Source: Nocardioides piscis (GTDB lineage: Bacteria > Actinomycetota > Actinomycetes > Propionibacteriales > Nocardioidaceae). Taken from it: a stretch of 64,000 nucleotides of DNA. This document shows positions 8,811 to 17,522 of this stretch, piece by piece (position 1 is the first letter of the stretch; each line of letters starts with the position of its first letter). A program made the position numbers and the translations under genes. The stretch is taken from assembly GCF_011300215.1 (NCBI RefSeq), contig NZ_CP049866.1, forward strand, positions 620,001 to 684,000, in the 5' to 3' direction. The notes beneath the pieces are model-generated. The model saw only the letters and a list, made by a program, of their open reading frames with translations. It did no database searches and was not told the origin of the DNA.

Positions 8811-10503
8811 GGAAGTCCGGTTCAACGCAGACCAGCTCGCAGCCTGGGCGCCGCTGGAGCCCCGGTTCCGGAACTGGCCCGTGGTCTACACCCTCGACGG
8901 TGCCGGGAAGATCTATGTCGGGGAGTCCCTCAACGTCGCAGCAAGGTTTCGCCAGCATCTGGCATCTCCACAACGCAGCAACCTGACAAGCGCGCGAGTC
9001 GTCGTCGACGACAGCTTCAACAAGTCCGTCTGCCTGGACCTGGAGTCGTTCCTCATTCGCTTGTTCGCAGGCGACGGTCAGTTCGACGTGCTCAACGGCA
9101 ACCACGGGATCACCGACTCCGACTACTACCGGCGCGAGGACTATCGCCACACTTTTCGCGACATCTTCGACGAACTGCGCGAGCGCGGTGCCTTCAGCCG
9201 ACCGATCCATGAGATCGAGAACACCGACCTTTTCAAGCTTTCACCGTTCAAGGCCCTGACCCAGGACCAAGCGATCGCAGTCGACGACATCCTGAGCGGT
9301 TTGTTCCAAGACCTGCAGACGAATGCATCGAGCCGCATCGTCATCCAAGGCGCCCCCGGGACCGGCAAGACGGTCGTCGGCATCTTCCTCGCCAAACTGC
9401 TGATGGACATCAAGCACGCCGACGTGACGAGCCCACCCGACAGCGATTCACTGCTGTCGGAGTTCTTCGTCCCCGGCTACCCGGAGCTTCTCGTCGACTT
9501 CAATGTCGCGATGGTCGTGCCGCAGCAGTCGCTCCGACGATCCATCAGGAGGGTCTTTCGCAAGACGCCGGGGTTGTCACCGCAGCAGGTCCTCAGCCCC
9601 TTCGAGGTCGGTGGGGCCACACAGCGGTTCGACCTGCTCATCGTCGATGAGGCTCACCGCCTCAACCAGCGCGCGGCCCAAGCGGCCGGCCCGCTCAACA
9701 AGTTGTTCGCCGACATCAACATCAAGCTGTTCGGCGAGGACGATTCCTCCATCACTCAGCTGGACTGGATCGACCACCAGAGTCGGCACCAGATCTATCT
9801 GCTCGACGGCGCGCAGGCCGTCCGGCCGGCAGACCTACCCATCGAGACTACCCGCGAGCTCGTTGAGGTCGTGAGACGAAGCGGGCGCCATTATCCCCTC
9901 ACGTCCCAGATGCGGGTCCGAGCTGGCGACGACTACGTCGGCTACGTGCGAGGGGTGCTGGAAGGCACGACACAGGTGCGCCGCAACTTCGTCGGCTACG
10001 ACCTGCGCTTCTTCGACGATCCGGAGCAGCTCCGCGAAGCCATCATCGCGCGGGAGGAGGAGACGGGACTGGCTCGACTTCTCGCCGGCTTCGCGTGGCC
10101 ATGGAAGGGCAAGCACGACGCCAACGCTCTGGACATCCACGTTGGTGGGCTGCAGCTTCGTTGGAACGCCACCGACGTCGACTGGGTCAACTCGCCGACG
10201 TCGATCGACGAGGTTGGGTCCATCCACACGATCCAGGGCTACGACCTCAACTACGCGGGCGTGATCATCGGCAAAGACCTGCGCTACGACGTCGACACCA
10301 ACCGCATCTATTTCGACCGCGAGAACTATCACGACCCGAGAGGCACCACTAACAACAGGATGCGCGGCATCTCCTACTCCGACGACGACATCCTGCAGTT
10401 CGTGCGCAACATCTACGCCGTGCTGCTGACGCGGGGCATGCTCGGGACATACCTGTACGTGTGCGACGGGCCGCTCCGCGAACACTTGCGGAAATTCTTC
10501 TGA
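8791..10503 (+). CDS. GIY-YIG nuclease fused to Schlafen-group-3-type (DUF2075) helicase
   Basis: A 570-residue fusion. Residues about 28-115 are a GIY-YIG-type nuclease domain: VVYTL (Y33), KIYVGES (Y42), arginines in the following helix (R52/R54) and a glutamate at E85 (LDLESFLI), the usual catalytic set. Residues about 155-570 form a superfamily-1-like P-loop ATPase of the DUF2075/Schlafen group 3 type: Walker A GAPGTGKT (187-194), Walker B LLIVDEAH (283-289), then a LTSQMRV motif and a C-terminal GSIHTIQGYDLNYAGVIIG segment typical of this family. ATG 8791 was preferred to GTG 8773 because a GGAG lies in front of it. Codon choice is less GC-extreme than the neighbours. The substrate is unknown; cleavage or remodelling of foreign or damaged nucleic acid is the likely role. 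Confidence 0.85.
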   Translation: MTGFRIEEVRFNADQLAAWAPLEPRFRNWPVVYTLDGAGKIYVGESLNVAARFRQHLASPQRSNLTSARVVVDDSFNKSVCLDLESFLIRLFAGDGQFDVLNGNHGITDSDYYRREDYRHTFRDIFDELRERGAFSRPIHEIENTDLFKLSPFKALTQDQAIAVDDILSGLFQDLQTNASSRIVIQGAPGTGKTVVGIFLAKLLMDIKHADVTSPPDSDSLLSEFFVPGYPELLVDFNVAMVVPQQSLRRSIRRVFRKTPGLSPQQVLSPFEVGGATQRFDLLIVDEAHRLNQRAAQAAGPLNKLFADINIKLFGEDDSSITQLDWIDHQSRHQIYLLDGAQAVRPADLPIETTRELVEVVRRSGRHYPLTSQMRVRAGDDYVGYVRGVLEGTTQVRRNFVGYDLRFFDDPEQLREAIIAREEETGLARLLAGFAWPWKGKHDANALDIHVGGLQLRWNATDVDWVNSPTSIDEVGSIHTIQGYDLNYAGVIIGKDLRYDVDTNRIYFDRENYHDPRGTTNNRMRGISYSDDDILQFVRNIYAVLLTRGMLGTYLYVCDGPLREHLRKFF

Positions 10504-10517
10504 GTTGGAACTCAACC

Positions 10518-10546
10518 TTGACTCGAACACCTGTTCGATAGATAAT
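10518..10546 (+). promoter_or_regulatory. Promoter with perfect LexA (SOS) box
   Basis: A -35-like TTGACT (10518-10523) and a -10-like GATAAT (10541-10546) are separated by exactly 17 bases. Between them sits TCGAAC-ACCT-GTTCGA (10523-10538), which matches the mycobacterial/actinobacterial LexA operator TCGAAC(N4)GTTCGA at every defined base. LexA bound here would block RNA polymerase, so the HNH gene starting at 10552 should be induced by DNA damage. The short 3'-to-ATG distance implies a very short or absent leader. Confidence 0.85.
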
Positions 10547-10551
10547 GAGTC

Positions 10552-12018
10552 ATGGCCCAGCCCCCATCCCCCCAGGACACCGCTCAGACGGTGCTGCCGG
10601 GTGCGGGCACGGCGGGTGATGAGTCGTCCGACCGGGCGTTCCTCGAGGCTGCAGCAGCCGAGCTGGGCGTACGCCGCCGCGCTGAAGTTGCCGAGCTGGT
10701 GCGAGCAGCGCAGTGGGCGCTGCGCAACGGCCACCCTCGTCGTGAGCGCGACCCAATGAGCACACCGGGCGGAGACGGCACACCGTCGGTGCGCGACCAC
10801 GCGATCCCCGAGCTTGCGATGGTGCGGGAGACCCACCCCGCCTCCACCCGCGCGTTGATGGCTGACGCGCTGGACCTAATGCACCGCCTCCCCCGAACCT
10901 GGGCGGTCGTGGTCGCCGGTGATTGTGAGCCGTGGGTCGCGCGCAAGGTCGCCGTCATCTCCCGAGGCGTGCTGCTCGACGCTATCGACATCGTGGACCG
11001 GGCGGTCGCCCGAGTGATCGCCGGTCACGCACCGGCGACCGTGCTTGAGCTCGCCCGGGCCAAGGTGATCGAGGCCGACCCCGAGACCCACGCCGGAGAG
11101 CAGGAGATCTCGCGACACAAGCGCTACGTCGCGATCTCACGCGCTGACGAGTTCGGCTATCGCCACGTCATCGCCCGCGTCACCGCCGGCGACGGCGCGT
11201 GGATCGACGCGATGGTCGACCGCGTCGCCGACATCCTCACGTTGACCCATGGCCACGACCACAACCGCGACGAGCTCCGGTCACTCGCGATGGGCTGGCT
11301 GGCCCGCCCCGTCGACCTGCTCAAGCTGCTGATCGACCACACCGACCCGAACCCGGGCGAGCAGCCGGCCTGGGCCCCCGACCACCTGGCCGACACCGTC
11401 GACCGGCTCTGCGCGTTGCCCGCCAGACGGCTTGCTGCACTGCGCGGTCGCGGACAGCTCTTCGTACACCTCACCGACACCGCGCTCCGTTCGGGTCGCG
11501 GGGTCGCGCGGATCGAGGGCGTCGGCCCGATCGACGTGGCCCAGCTCGCCCAGGTTCTCGGACACTGCGACCTCACCGTCACCCCGGTCCTTGACCTCGC
11601 CGACCGGCCCAGGGTCGACGCCTACGAGCACCCCGAGAGGCTCAAGGACCACGTCTGGGCCCTCACAGGCGGCGACGTCTTCCCGTTCTCACCCCGAACT
11701 GCGACCCGCGACCGCGTCGACTTCGATCACAGCACCCCCTACGACGTCCAAGGCCCGCCCGGCCAGACCGGCCCCCACAACTCCGGGCCGCTACGAAGAC
11801 GCCATCACCGCTGGAAGACCCACGGCGGCTACCGCTGCCGTGTCGTCGGCCCCGGCCGCCACCTGTGGCAGACCCCCAACCACCTCACCTACCTCATCGA
11901 CCAGCACGGGACCCACCGACTGGAGGACGACGACGCCGACATCATGCTCAGCGCACCAGACGGTGTCGAGATCTATCTCAGCAAGCTCACACTGTCCGCC
12001 GAGCACTACGCGTCCTGA
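10552..12018 (+). CDS. DUF222 (13E12-family) HNH endonuclease-like protein, SOS-controlled
   Basis: A 488-residue member of the actinobacterial 13E12/REP13E12-like family: a long helical DUF222 region followed by a C-terminal HNH domain. The HNH residues are visible as VDFDHSTPYD (H393), HNSGPL (N410) and RRRHHRWKTHGG (H418/H419). The first zinc-type cysteine pair present in many HNH nucleases is not obvious. The family is multi-copy and SOS-regulated in mycobacteria, which agrees with the perfect LexA box directly upstream. Its biochemical target is not established. It ends 7 bases before the convergent MFS gene stop. It could be a relic of a mobile element, but no terminal repeats were seen. 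Confidence 0.85.
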   Translation: MAQPPSPQDTAQTVLPGAGTAGDESSDRAFLEAAAAELGVRRRAEVAELVRAAQWALRNGHPRRERDPMSTPGGDGTPSVRDHAIPELAMVRETHPASTRALMADALDLMHRLPRTWAVVVAGDCEPWVARKVAVISRGVLLDAIDIVDRAVARVIAGHAPATVLELARAKVIEADPETHAGEQEISRHKRYVAISRADEFGYRHVIARVTAGDGAWIDAMVDRVADILTLTHGHDHNRDELRSLAMGWLARPVDLLKLLIDHTDPNPGEQPAWAPDHLADTVDRLCALPARRLAALRGRGQLFVHLTDTALRSGRGVARIEGVGPIDVAQLAQVLGHCDLTVTPVLDLADRPRVDAYEHPERLKDHVWALTGGDVFPFSPRTATRDRVDFDHSTPYDVQGPPGQTGPHNSGPLRRRHHRWKTHGGYRCRVVGPGRHLWQTPNHLTYLIDQHGTHRLEDDDADIMLSAPDGVEIYLSKLTLSAEHYAS

Positions 12019-12025
12019 AGCAGCC

Positions 12026-13390
12026 TCAGACGAGGGCCGCGCGCTTGAGCTCGGGCCCCAGGACGACCAGCGCCAGCACTGGCAGGAGCGCCAGCACGGC
12101 GAAGCTGATCGGGATGCCGACCAGCGCGCCCAGACCGGCGATCACGGCCGAGCCGACGCTGCCGCCGACCAGGAACATCAGCGTGGCGACACCGATGGCG
12201 ACTCCGCGGACGTGGGCCTCGACCGCGTCCCCGACCGTCGCCATCAGCGCGGGCTGGCCCATGCCGAACGACACCGCGCACAGCATCACCGAGACCATCA
12301 GGATCACCGACGCCACGACCGTGATCCAGGACTGGTCGGTGAGGGTCACCAGAGCGGTGGCGAGCGCTGCGGTCAGCAGCGAGGCGGCCGACAGGACGCC
12401 TGCGACAGCGAGCGTCCAGGCACCGCCTCGACGGTCGAGCAGGGGGCCGGCGCGCGAGGGGACCTGCATGGCCACCACAGCCGTCGGGAGGAGTAGCAGT
12501 CCGACCTGCCACGGCTGCCAGCCGGCGTCCACCATCACCGCAGGCACCCCGATCAGCAGGGCGAACCACGATGCCGGCATCGACGCTGCGGCGAGAGCCG
12601 AGCGGACCACGGTTCCGTTGGTGATCACCTCGTGCGGCAGGAAGCCGTGCGGGTTGCGACGCACCCAGTGGGCGACGAGCGGAGCCCCGAGCACCATCAG
12701 CAGCACTCCGGTCACGGCGACCGCGAGCCCGGTCGAGGGTGACTGCACGAGCAGGATCAGGCCGCCGGCCGTCAGGGCCACGAGCACGGCGCCGAGGATG
12801 TCGAGGCGGGCGCCGCTGCCCTCCTTGGTCAGGGTGTGCCACACGGCCGGGAGGACGAGCGCTCCGAGCAGTGGCAGCGCCATCACCGCGCGCCAGCCGA
12901 AGGCGAGCTCGACGACGCCACCGATCAGCGGGCCGACTGCGCTCACCGCTGCGGCCACGGCTGCCAGCCGACCCAGGGCCAGCCCGCGCACCGAGCCGTC
13001 ATAGCGGGAGCTCAGCACCGCGACGCCGAGGGTCGAGACCGCTGCCGCGCCGGCGCCCTGGAAGAGCCGCGCGGTGAGCAGCACGGAGAACGTCGGGGCG
13101 ATCGCCGCGACCAGCGCGCCGGTCGTCATCAGGCCGATGCCGAAGAGCAGCGGACCGCGGACTCCGACCAGGTCGGCGACCCGGCCATAGACGGCGGTCG
13201 ACACGGCGAGCAGCAGGACATAGCCGCTGATCGTCCAGGCGGCCACCCCGACGGTGGTGTCGAACTCGGCCGCCACCTGGGGCAAGACCAGCGCCGCCGA
13301 CGAGGAGCCCATGCCGGCCAGGCCGAAGAGGAGCCCGAGGAGCATGGAGACGCGTCGGGAGTCCTCGGCCTGGGTCACGTCAGGCTGCAA
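12026..13390 (-). CDS. MFS drug:H+ antiporter, DHA2 (14-helix) type
   Basis: A 454-residue integral membrane transporter, essentially hydrophobic throughout with about fourteen helices. The first helices carry the MFS signature loop between TM2 and TM3 (VYGRVADLVGVRGPLLFGIGL, motif A-like) and the antiporter-type motif around TM5 (VSAVGPLIGGVVE, motif C-like), which points to export rather than uptake. Substrates of such pumps range from antibiotics and antiseptics to host metabolites, and none can be assigned here. No TetR or MarR regulator is adjacent. It is a single-gene unit between the HNH gene and the acyl-CoA dehydrogenase. Confidence 0.9.
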   Translation of the reverse strand: MQPDVTQAEDSRRVSMLLGLLFGLAGMGSSSAALVLPQVAAEFDTTVGVAAWTISGYVLLLAVSTAVYGRVADLVGVRGPLLFGIGLMTTGALVAAIAPTFSVLLTARLFQGAGAAAVSTLGVAVLSSRYDGSVRGLALGRLAAVAAAVSAVGPLIGGVVELAFGWRAVMALPLLGALVLPAVWHTLTKEGSGARLDILGAVLVALTAGGLILLVQSPSTGLAVAVTGVLLMVLGAPLVAHWVRRNPHGFLPHEVITNGTVVRSALAAASMPASWFALLIGVPAVMVDAGWQPWQVGLLLLPTAVVAMQVPSRAGPLLDRRGGAWTLAVAGVLSAASLLTAALATALVTLTDQSWITVVASVILMVSVMLCAVSFGMGQPALMATVGDAVEAHVRGVAIGVATLMFLVGGSVGSAVIAGLGALVGIPISFAVLALLPVLALVVLGPELKRAALV

Positions 13391-13432
13391 CCCCGCAGCA
13401 TGGCTGGGGATTCCCGCGCGGCCCGCGCTCGC

Positions 13433-15226
13433 TCACAGGACGTCGGGGTCAAGGTCGAGGGTGGTGCGGTCACCGGCGGCGAGCAGGTCGAGCAGGGGGC
13501 CGGTCTTCGGCAGCTCGCGGGCGAAGAAGTAGCGCGTGGCCGCCCGTTTGCCGTCATGGAACGTCGAGTCCTTGCCGGCCGCCACCAGCCACTGCTCGAG
13601 CCAGAGCCAGGCGACCACGAGGTGGCCGGTGGCCTCGAGATAGGCGGTGGCGTCGGCCAGCATCGACCGCTGGTCGCCGAGTCCCCCGATCGCGCCCGTC
13701 ACCTCGACGAGTCGATCGGCGTATGCCGACAGCTGCTCGGCATACGCAACGCCGGCGGGATCGCCGGTGGCCTCTGCCCGTCGCGCCGTGGCGTGCATCC
13801 GGCCCACCAGCACGGCCAGGCCGGCGCCGGCGTCCATCAGCACCTTGCGGCCGAGGAGGTCCATCCCCTGGATGCCGTGGGTGCCCTCGTGGATCGGGTT
13901 GAGCCGGTTGTCGCGGTAGTGCTGCTCGACGTCGTGGTCGCGGGTGTAGCCGGCCCCGCCCAGCACCTGGATGGCCAGGTCGTTGGCTGCCAGGCACCAC
14001 TGCGAGGGCCAGCTCTTGGCGACCGGCGTGAGGATCCCGAGCAGCTTCTCGGCCTCGGCCACCGCGGTCGGGTCGTCGAGCGACGCGATGTCGTCGACGA
14101 GCCGCGAGCAATAGAGGTTGAGGGCCAGCGCGCCCTCGGCATAGGACTTCTGGGCCAGCAGCATCCGGCGCACGTCCGGGTGCTCGACGAGCGGCACCTG
14201 TGGTGAGTCCGGCGACGCGCCCACTGGCCGGCCCTGCAGCCGTTCGCGGGCATAGGCCAGCGACTTCAGGTAGCCGGTGTAGCCCAGCGCCGTGGCGACG
14301 AGACCGACGCCGATGCGGGCCTCGTTCATCATCGTGAACATCGCCGGCAGCCCGCGGTTCTCGGTGCCGACGAGGTGGCCGACGGCCCCGGGCCGTCCGC
14401 CGGGCGTGAAGGCGCCGTCCCCGAAGACCGGGGCGGTGTTGACCGTCCCGCGGAAGCCCATCTTGTGGTTGATCCCGGCCAGCACCACGTCGTTGCGCTC
14501 CCCCACCGAGCCGTCCTCGGCGACCAGATACTTCGGCACCAGGAACAGCGAGATGCCCCTGGTGCCGAGCGGGGCGTCGGGGGTGCGGGCCAGCACGAGG
14601 TGGACGATGTTCTCGCCCATCTCGTGGTCGCCGGCGGAGATCCACATCTTGCGTCCGAACAGCCGGTAGGTGCCGTCGGCCTGCGGCTCGGCACGGGTGG
14701 TGATGTCCGCCAGGTTGGAGCCGGCGTCGGGCTCGGAGAGCGCCATGGTGCCGAAGAACCGGCCCGTGGTCATCGGCTCGACGAACCGCTCGACCAGCTC
14801 CGGGCTCGCGTGCACGGTGAGCAGGTTGGCGTTGGCGAGGGTGAGCAGCGCATAGCCCGAGGTCCCGACGTTGGCGGCCTGGAACCACGCCATACAGGCA
14901 CCGAAGACCGATGAGGGCAGCTGCAGCCCACCGGCCTCGTGGCTCAGCGGGGCGGCCAGGAAGCCCGCGTCGGCGAAGGCCCGCAGCGCCGGCTCCACCT
15001 CGGGGATCAGCTCGACCAACGTCCCGTCGAAGCGTGGCTCGGCCAGGTCCGCCGCCCGGTTGTGAGGGGCGAAGTGGTCGGTCGCGACCCGCTCGGCGAG
15101 GCGCAGCAGGTCTTCCACGACGTCACGCGAGTGCTCGGCGAAGTGCTTCCGCTCGAAGAGGGCCTCGGTGTCGAGCCACTCGAACAGCAGGAACTCCAGG
15201 TCGCGGCGCGACATGATCTGGCTCAT
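13433..15226 (-). CDS. Acyl-CoA dehydrogenase, large (about 600 aa) DmdC/FadE5-like type
   Basis: A 597-residue FAD enzyme that introduces an alpha-beta double bond into acyl-CoA. Visible are the FAD-contacting segments MALSEPDAGSNL (161-172) and KMWISAGDH (193-201), and a catalytic base glutamate E447 in NPIHEGTHGIQ, the position used by the large acyl-CoA dehydrogenases with an additional N-terminal helix and a C-terminal extension (DmdC, FadE5). About 130 C-terminal residues form the extra helical domain. ATG 15226 is preceded by GGGAGTCCTG, a fair ribosome site. Divergently placed to ppk2 with a 150-base gap. Chain-length preference cannot be read from sequence. Confidence 0.92.
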   Translation of the reverse strand: MSQIMSRRDLEFLLFEWLDTEALFERKHFAEHSRDVVEDLLRLAERVATDHFAPHNRAADLAEPRFDGTLVELIPEVEPALRAFADAGFLAAPLSHEAGGLQLPSSVFGACMAWFQAANVGTSGYALLTLANANLLTVHASPELVERFVEPMTTGRFFGTMALSEPDAGSNLADITTRAEPQADGTYRLFGRKMWISAGDHEMGENIVHLVLARTPDAPLGTRGISLFLVPKYLVAEDGSVGERNDVVLAGINHKMGFRGTVNTAPVFGDGAFTPGGRPGAVGHLVGTENRGLPAMFTMMNEARIGVGLVATALGYTGYLKSLAYARERLQGRPVGASPDSPQVPLVEHPDVRRMLLAQKSYAEGALALNLYCSRLVDDIASLDDPTAVAEAEKLLGILTPVAKSWPSQWCLAANDLAIQVLGGAGYTRDHDVEQHYRDNRLNPIHEGTHGIQGMDLLGRKVLMDAGAGLAVLVGRMHATARRAEATGDPAGVAYAEQLSAYADRLVEVTGAIGGLGDQRSMLADATAYLEATGHLVVAWLWLEQWLVAAGKDSTFHDGKRAATRYFFARELPKTGPLLDLLAAGDRTTLDLDPDVL

Positions 15227-15376
15227 CAGGACTCCCTCGGTCGGCCGTGCACGCAAGCCCCCATTCAACATCGAGGGTCGTGCGTGGAGCCGGCCGGGCG
15301 ACCTGGTGGTCGAGCCGTGCTTGCCCGCGGGGCCGCGCGGTATGACGATGGGTGCGCCACCAGGAGGCGACACGAC

Positions 15377-16204
15377 ATGGACGAGCGCCAGACCCCGCAG
15401 CAGGAGCACGACGAGCGCTACACGAGCAAGGGCAGGCTGCGGACGTCGGTCTATGACGCCGAGATGGAGCGGCTGCAGGAGCAGCTGGTGCTCCTGCAGT
15501 ACTGGATCCAGTCGCAGGGCCTGAAGGTCCTGGTGATCTTCGAGGGCCGCGGATCGGCCGGCAAGGGCGGAGTGATCAAGCGGATCACCGAGCGAACCAG
15601 CCCTCGCACCGTACGGATCGTCGCCCTGCCCAAGCCCACCGACCGCGAACGCACGCAGTGGTACTTCCAGCGCTACGTCGAGCACCTGCCGGCCGCAGGA
15701 GAGATGGTCCTGTTCGACCGCAGCTGGTACAACCGGTCCAACGTCGAGTGGGTGATGGGCTTCTGCACCGAGGAGGAGCACCAGGAGTTCCTGCGCAGCT
15801 GCCCGGAGTTCGAGCGGATGCTGGTCCGGTCCGGGATCGTGGTCCTGAAGTACTGGTTCTCGGTGAGCGCGGAGGAGCAGCAGCGACGGTTCGAGGCGCG
15901 CAACGCCGAGCCCCTCAAGCGCTGGAAGCTCTCCGACATGGACCTCGCCGAGCGTGAGCTCTATGTCCGCTACTCGATGGCCAAGGACACCACCTTCCAG
16001 CACACCGACATCAAGCAGGCGCCCTGGTGGGTCGTGCCGTCCGACGACAAGAAGGCAGCCCGGCTCAACTGCATCAGCCACCTGCTCGCCCAGTTCGACT
16101 ACGAGGACGTGGCTCCCGATCCCGTCGTGCTGCCCGAGGTCAAGGACATCCCCTATGTCCGGACGCCCATGCACGAGCAGTCCTTCGTGCCGCGACTGTT
16201 CTGA
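15377..16204 (+). CDS. ppk2: Polyphosphate kinase 2
   Basis: A 275-residue PPK2, which transfers phosphate between polyphosphate and nucleotides (typically NDP to NTP, or GMP/AMP salvage depending on class). Signature elements are Walker A GRGSAGKGG (57-65), Walker B with DRSWYNR (114-120), and the lid region ERTQWYFQRYVEHLP, plus the C-terminal IPYVRTPMHEQ. The size fits single-domain class I or II enzymes. The exact class needs alignment. ATG 15377 follows AGGAGG at ideal spacing. A weak hairpin just after the stop (GAGCC-AAG-GGCTC) may mark its end. Confidence 0.93.
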   Translation: MDERQTPQQEHDERYTSKGRLRTSVYDAEMERLQEQLVLLQYWIQSQGLKVLVIFEGRGSAGKGGVIKRITERTSPRTVRIVALPKPTDRERTQWYFQRYVEHLPAAGEMVLFDRSWYNRSNVEWVMGFCTEEEHQEFLRSCPEFERMLVRSGIVVLKYWFSVSAEEQQRRFEARNAEPLKRWKLSDMDLAERELYVRYSMAKDTTFQHTDIKQAPWWVVPSDDKKAARLNCISHLLAQFDYEDVAPDPVVLPEVKDIPYVRTPMHEQSFVPRLF

Positions 16205-16331
16205 GCCAAGGGCTCGAAATATGGCCAAGATGTGGCCCACGACCCTGCTGGTCCCGGCTACCGTTGCACATGCGCGCAGGCATGACTCCCGACCCCCGGG
16301 CTCCCCTGCGCCGACGTCGCCGGCGATCGTC

Positions 16332-17435
16332 ATGGAGGGCCTCCCCCTCGATGAGCGCTATCGCGCCCTCGTCGAGCGCTATCCCCACGCGGTGTTCGGG
16401 CTCAACCTCGCGGGCCAGTTCGTCGAGGTCAATCCCGCGGCGACGAAGATCAGCGGCTACGACACCAGCCAGCTCGTCGGGATGCACTTCTCAGAGCTGA
16501 TCGACGTCCCCGACCGGGCGCGCGCGACAGACGCGTTCAACCAGACGGTCGAAGGCCGACCGCAGCTGCTCAAGCTGACTGTCCGTCGTGCCGACGGCTA
16601 GGTCGTCGACCTCTCCGTCACCGCCATTCCCTGGATCGTGGCCGACGTCGTGCAGGGCGTCTACAGCGTGGCCGAGGACAACCGCGTGGCCGGTGACCTC
16701 GAGGTCACGCGTCGTCTCGCCGTCGCCGCACTCAAGGCGAAGTCTGACTTCGTCGCCCGGATGAGCCACGAGATGCGCAGCCCCCTGACCAGCATCCTCG
16801 CCACGGCAGAGCTGCTGGCCGAGACCAGCAGTGACGCAGACCAGGAGCTCGTCACCACGTTGCAGCGATCCAGCCAACGGCTGCTGAGCATGATCGACGA
16901 CGTCCTCGACTTCACCGCCATCGGCGACCACACGATGCCGCTCAAGGAGTTCGACCTCCTGCAGGTCATCCGCAACGTGGTCGCCCAGCTCGAGCCGGAC
17001 GCGCAGGCCAAGGGGCTGAGCCTTCGCGTCCACATCGACGACGACGTCCCGCAGCGCGTCAGGGGCCATCCCAAGTGGACCGCCCAGATCCTCCTCGAGG
17101 TGCTCGGCAACGCGGTGAAGTACACCGATGCCGGCCAGGTGGAGCTCACCGTCACCACGACGACCTCTGCGAACGCCGACACCAATCTCCTCTATCGGAT
17201 CAGCGACACCGGGATGGGGATCGATCCCGCCTCCCGCAACCTCGTCTTCGAGTCCTTCACAGCCGGCACCGGCACCTCGGAGGAGGCCGGCCGAGCCGCG
17301 GGCCTCAGCATCGTCAAGCAGCTCGTCACCATCAGCGGGGGTGGCATCGCCCTCGACAGTGCCCCGGGGCGCGGGACCACCTTCTGGATCACGATGCCGG
17401 CGGAGGTCGTCGCGCCGCCCGAGCCATCCGGGTGA
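16332..17435 (+). pseudogene. PAS histidine kinase interrupted by in-frame TAG
   Basis: This is a cytoplasmic kinase paralogous to the one at 19848-21029 (same order: PAS, HisKA, HATPase). The first part, from ATG 16332, gives 89 codons of PAS domain (HAVFGLNLAGQFVEVNPAA, QLVGMHFSELI) and then reads RRADG followed by TAG at 16599-16601. The same frame continues without shift as VVDLSVTAIPWIVADVVQGVYSVAEDNR, matching the paralogue, through the phospho-acceptor (ARMSHEMRSPLTSIL) and ATP-binding motifs (LGNAVKYTDAG, SDTGMGIDP, GLSIVKQLV) to TGA at 17433-17435. Restart at GTG or ATG codons near 16638 could make a PAS-less kinase. The start is uncertain, with in-frame ATGs also at 16221 and 16230. 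A base-call error or a real nonsense mutation are both possible. Confidence 0.75.
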
Positions 17436-17459
17436 TCCGTGCCCTGACCAGCCTTCGAT

Positions 17460-17503
17460 GCACCTGAGGGCCCGGCGCCACACCTGACGCCGGGCCCTGG
17501 TGC
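17460..17503. terminator. Strong hairpin between convergent genes
   Basis: AGGGCCCGGCG (17467-17477) pairs perfectly with CGCCGGGCCCT (17488-17498) around a 10-base loop. The stem is extended by GCACC/GGTGC outside it with a 2-base bulge. It sits between the stop of the broken kinase (+) and the stop of the surface protein (-), where a bidirectional terminator is expected. No T-run follows, as is common in actinobacteria. Confidence 0.75.
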
Positions 17504-17522
17504 TTGCTGCGATGCGTGTGGC

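Noticed and set aside
13433-16333. Acyl-CoA dehydrogenase frame extending through ppk2 on the opposite strand
   Set aside because: Homology begins at ATG 15226 with a ribosome site, while the extension is antisense to an intact ppk2.
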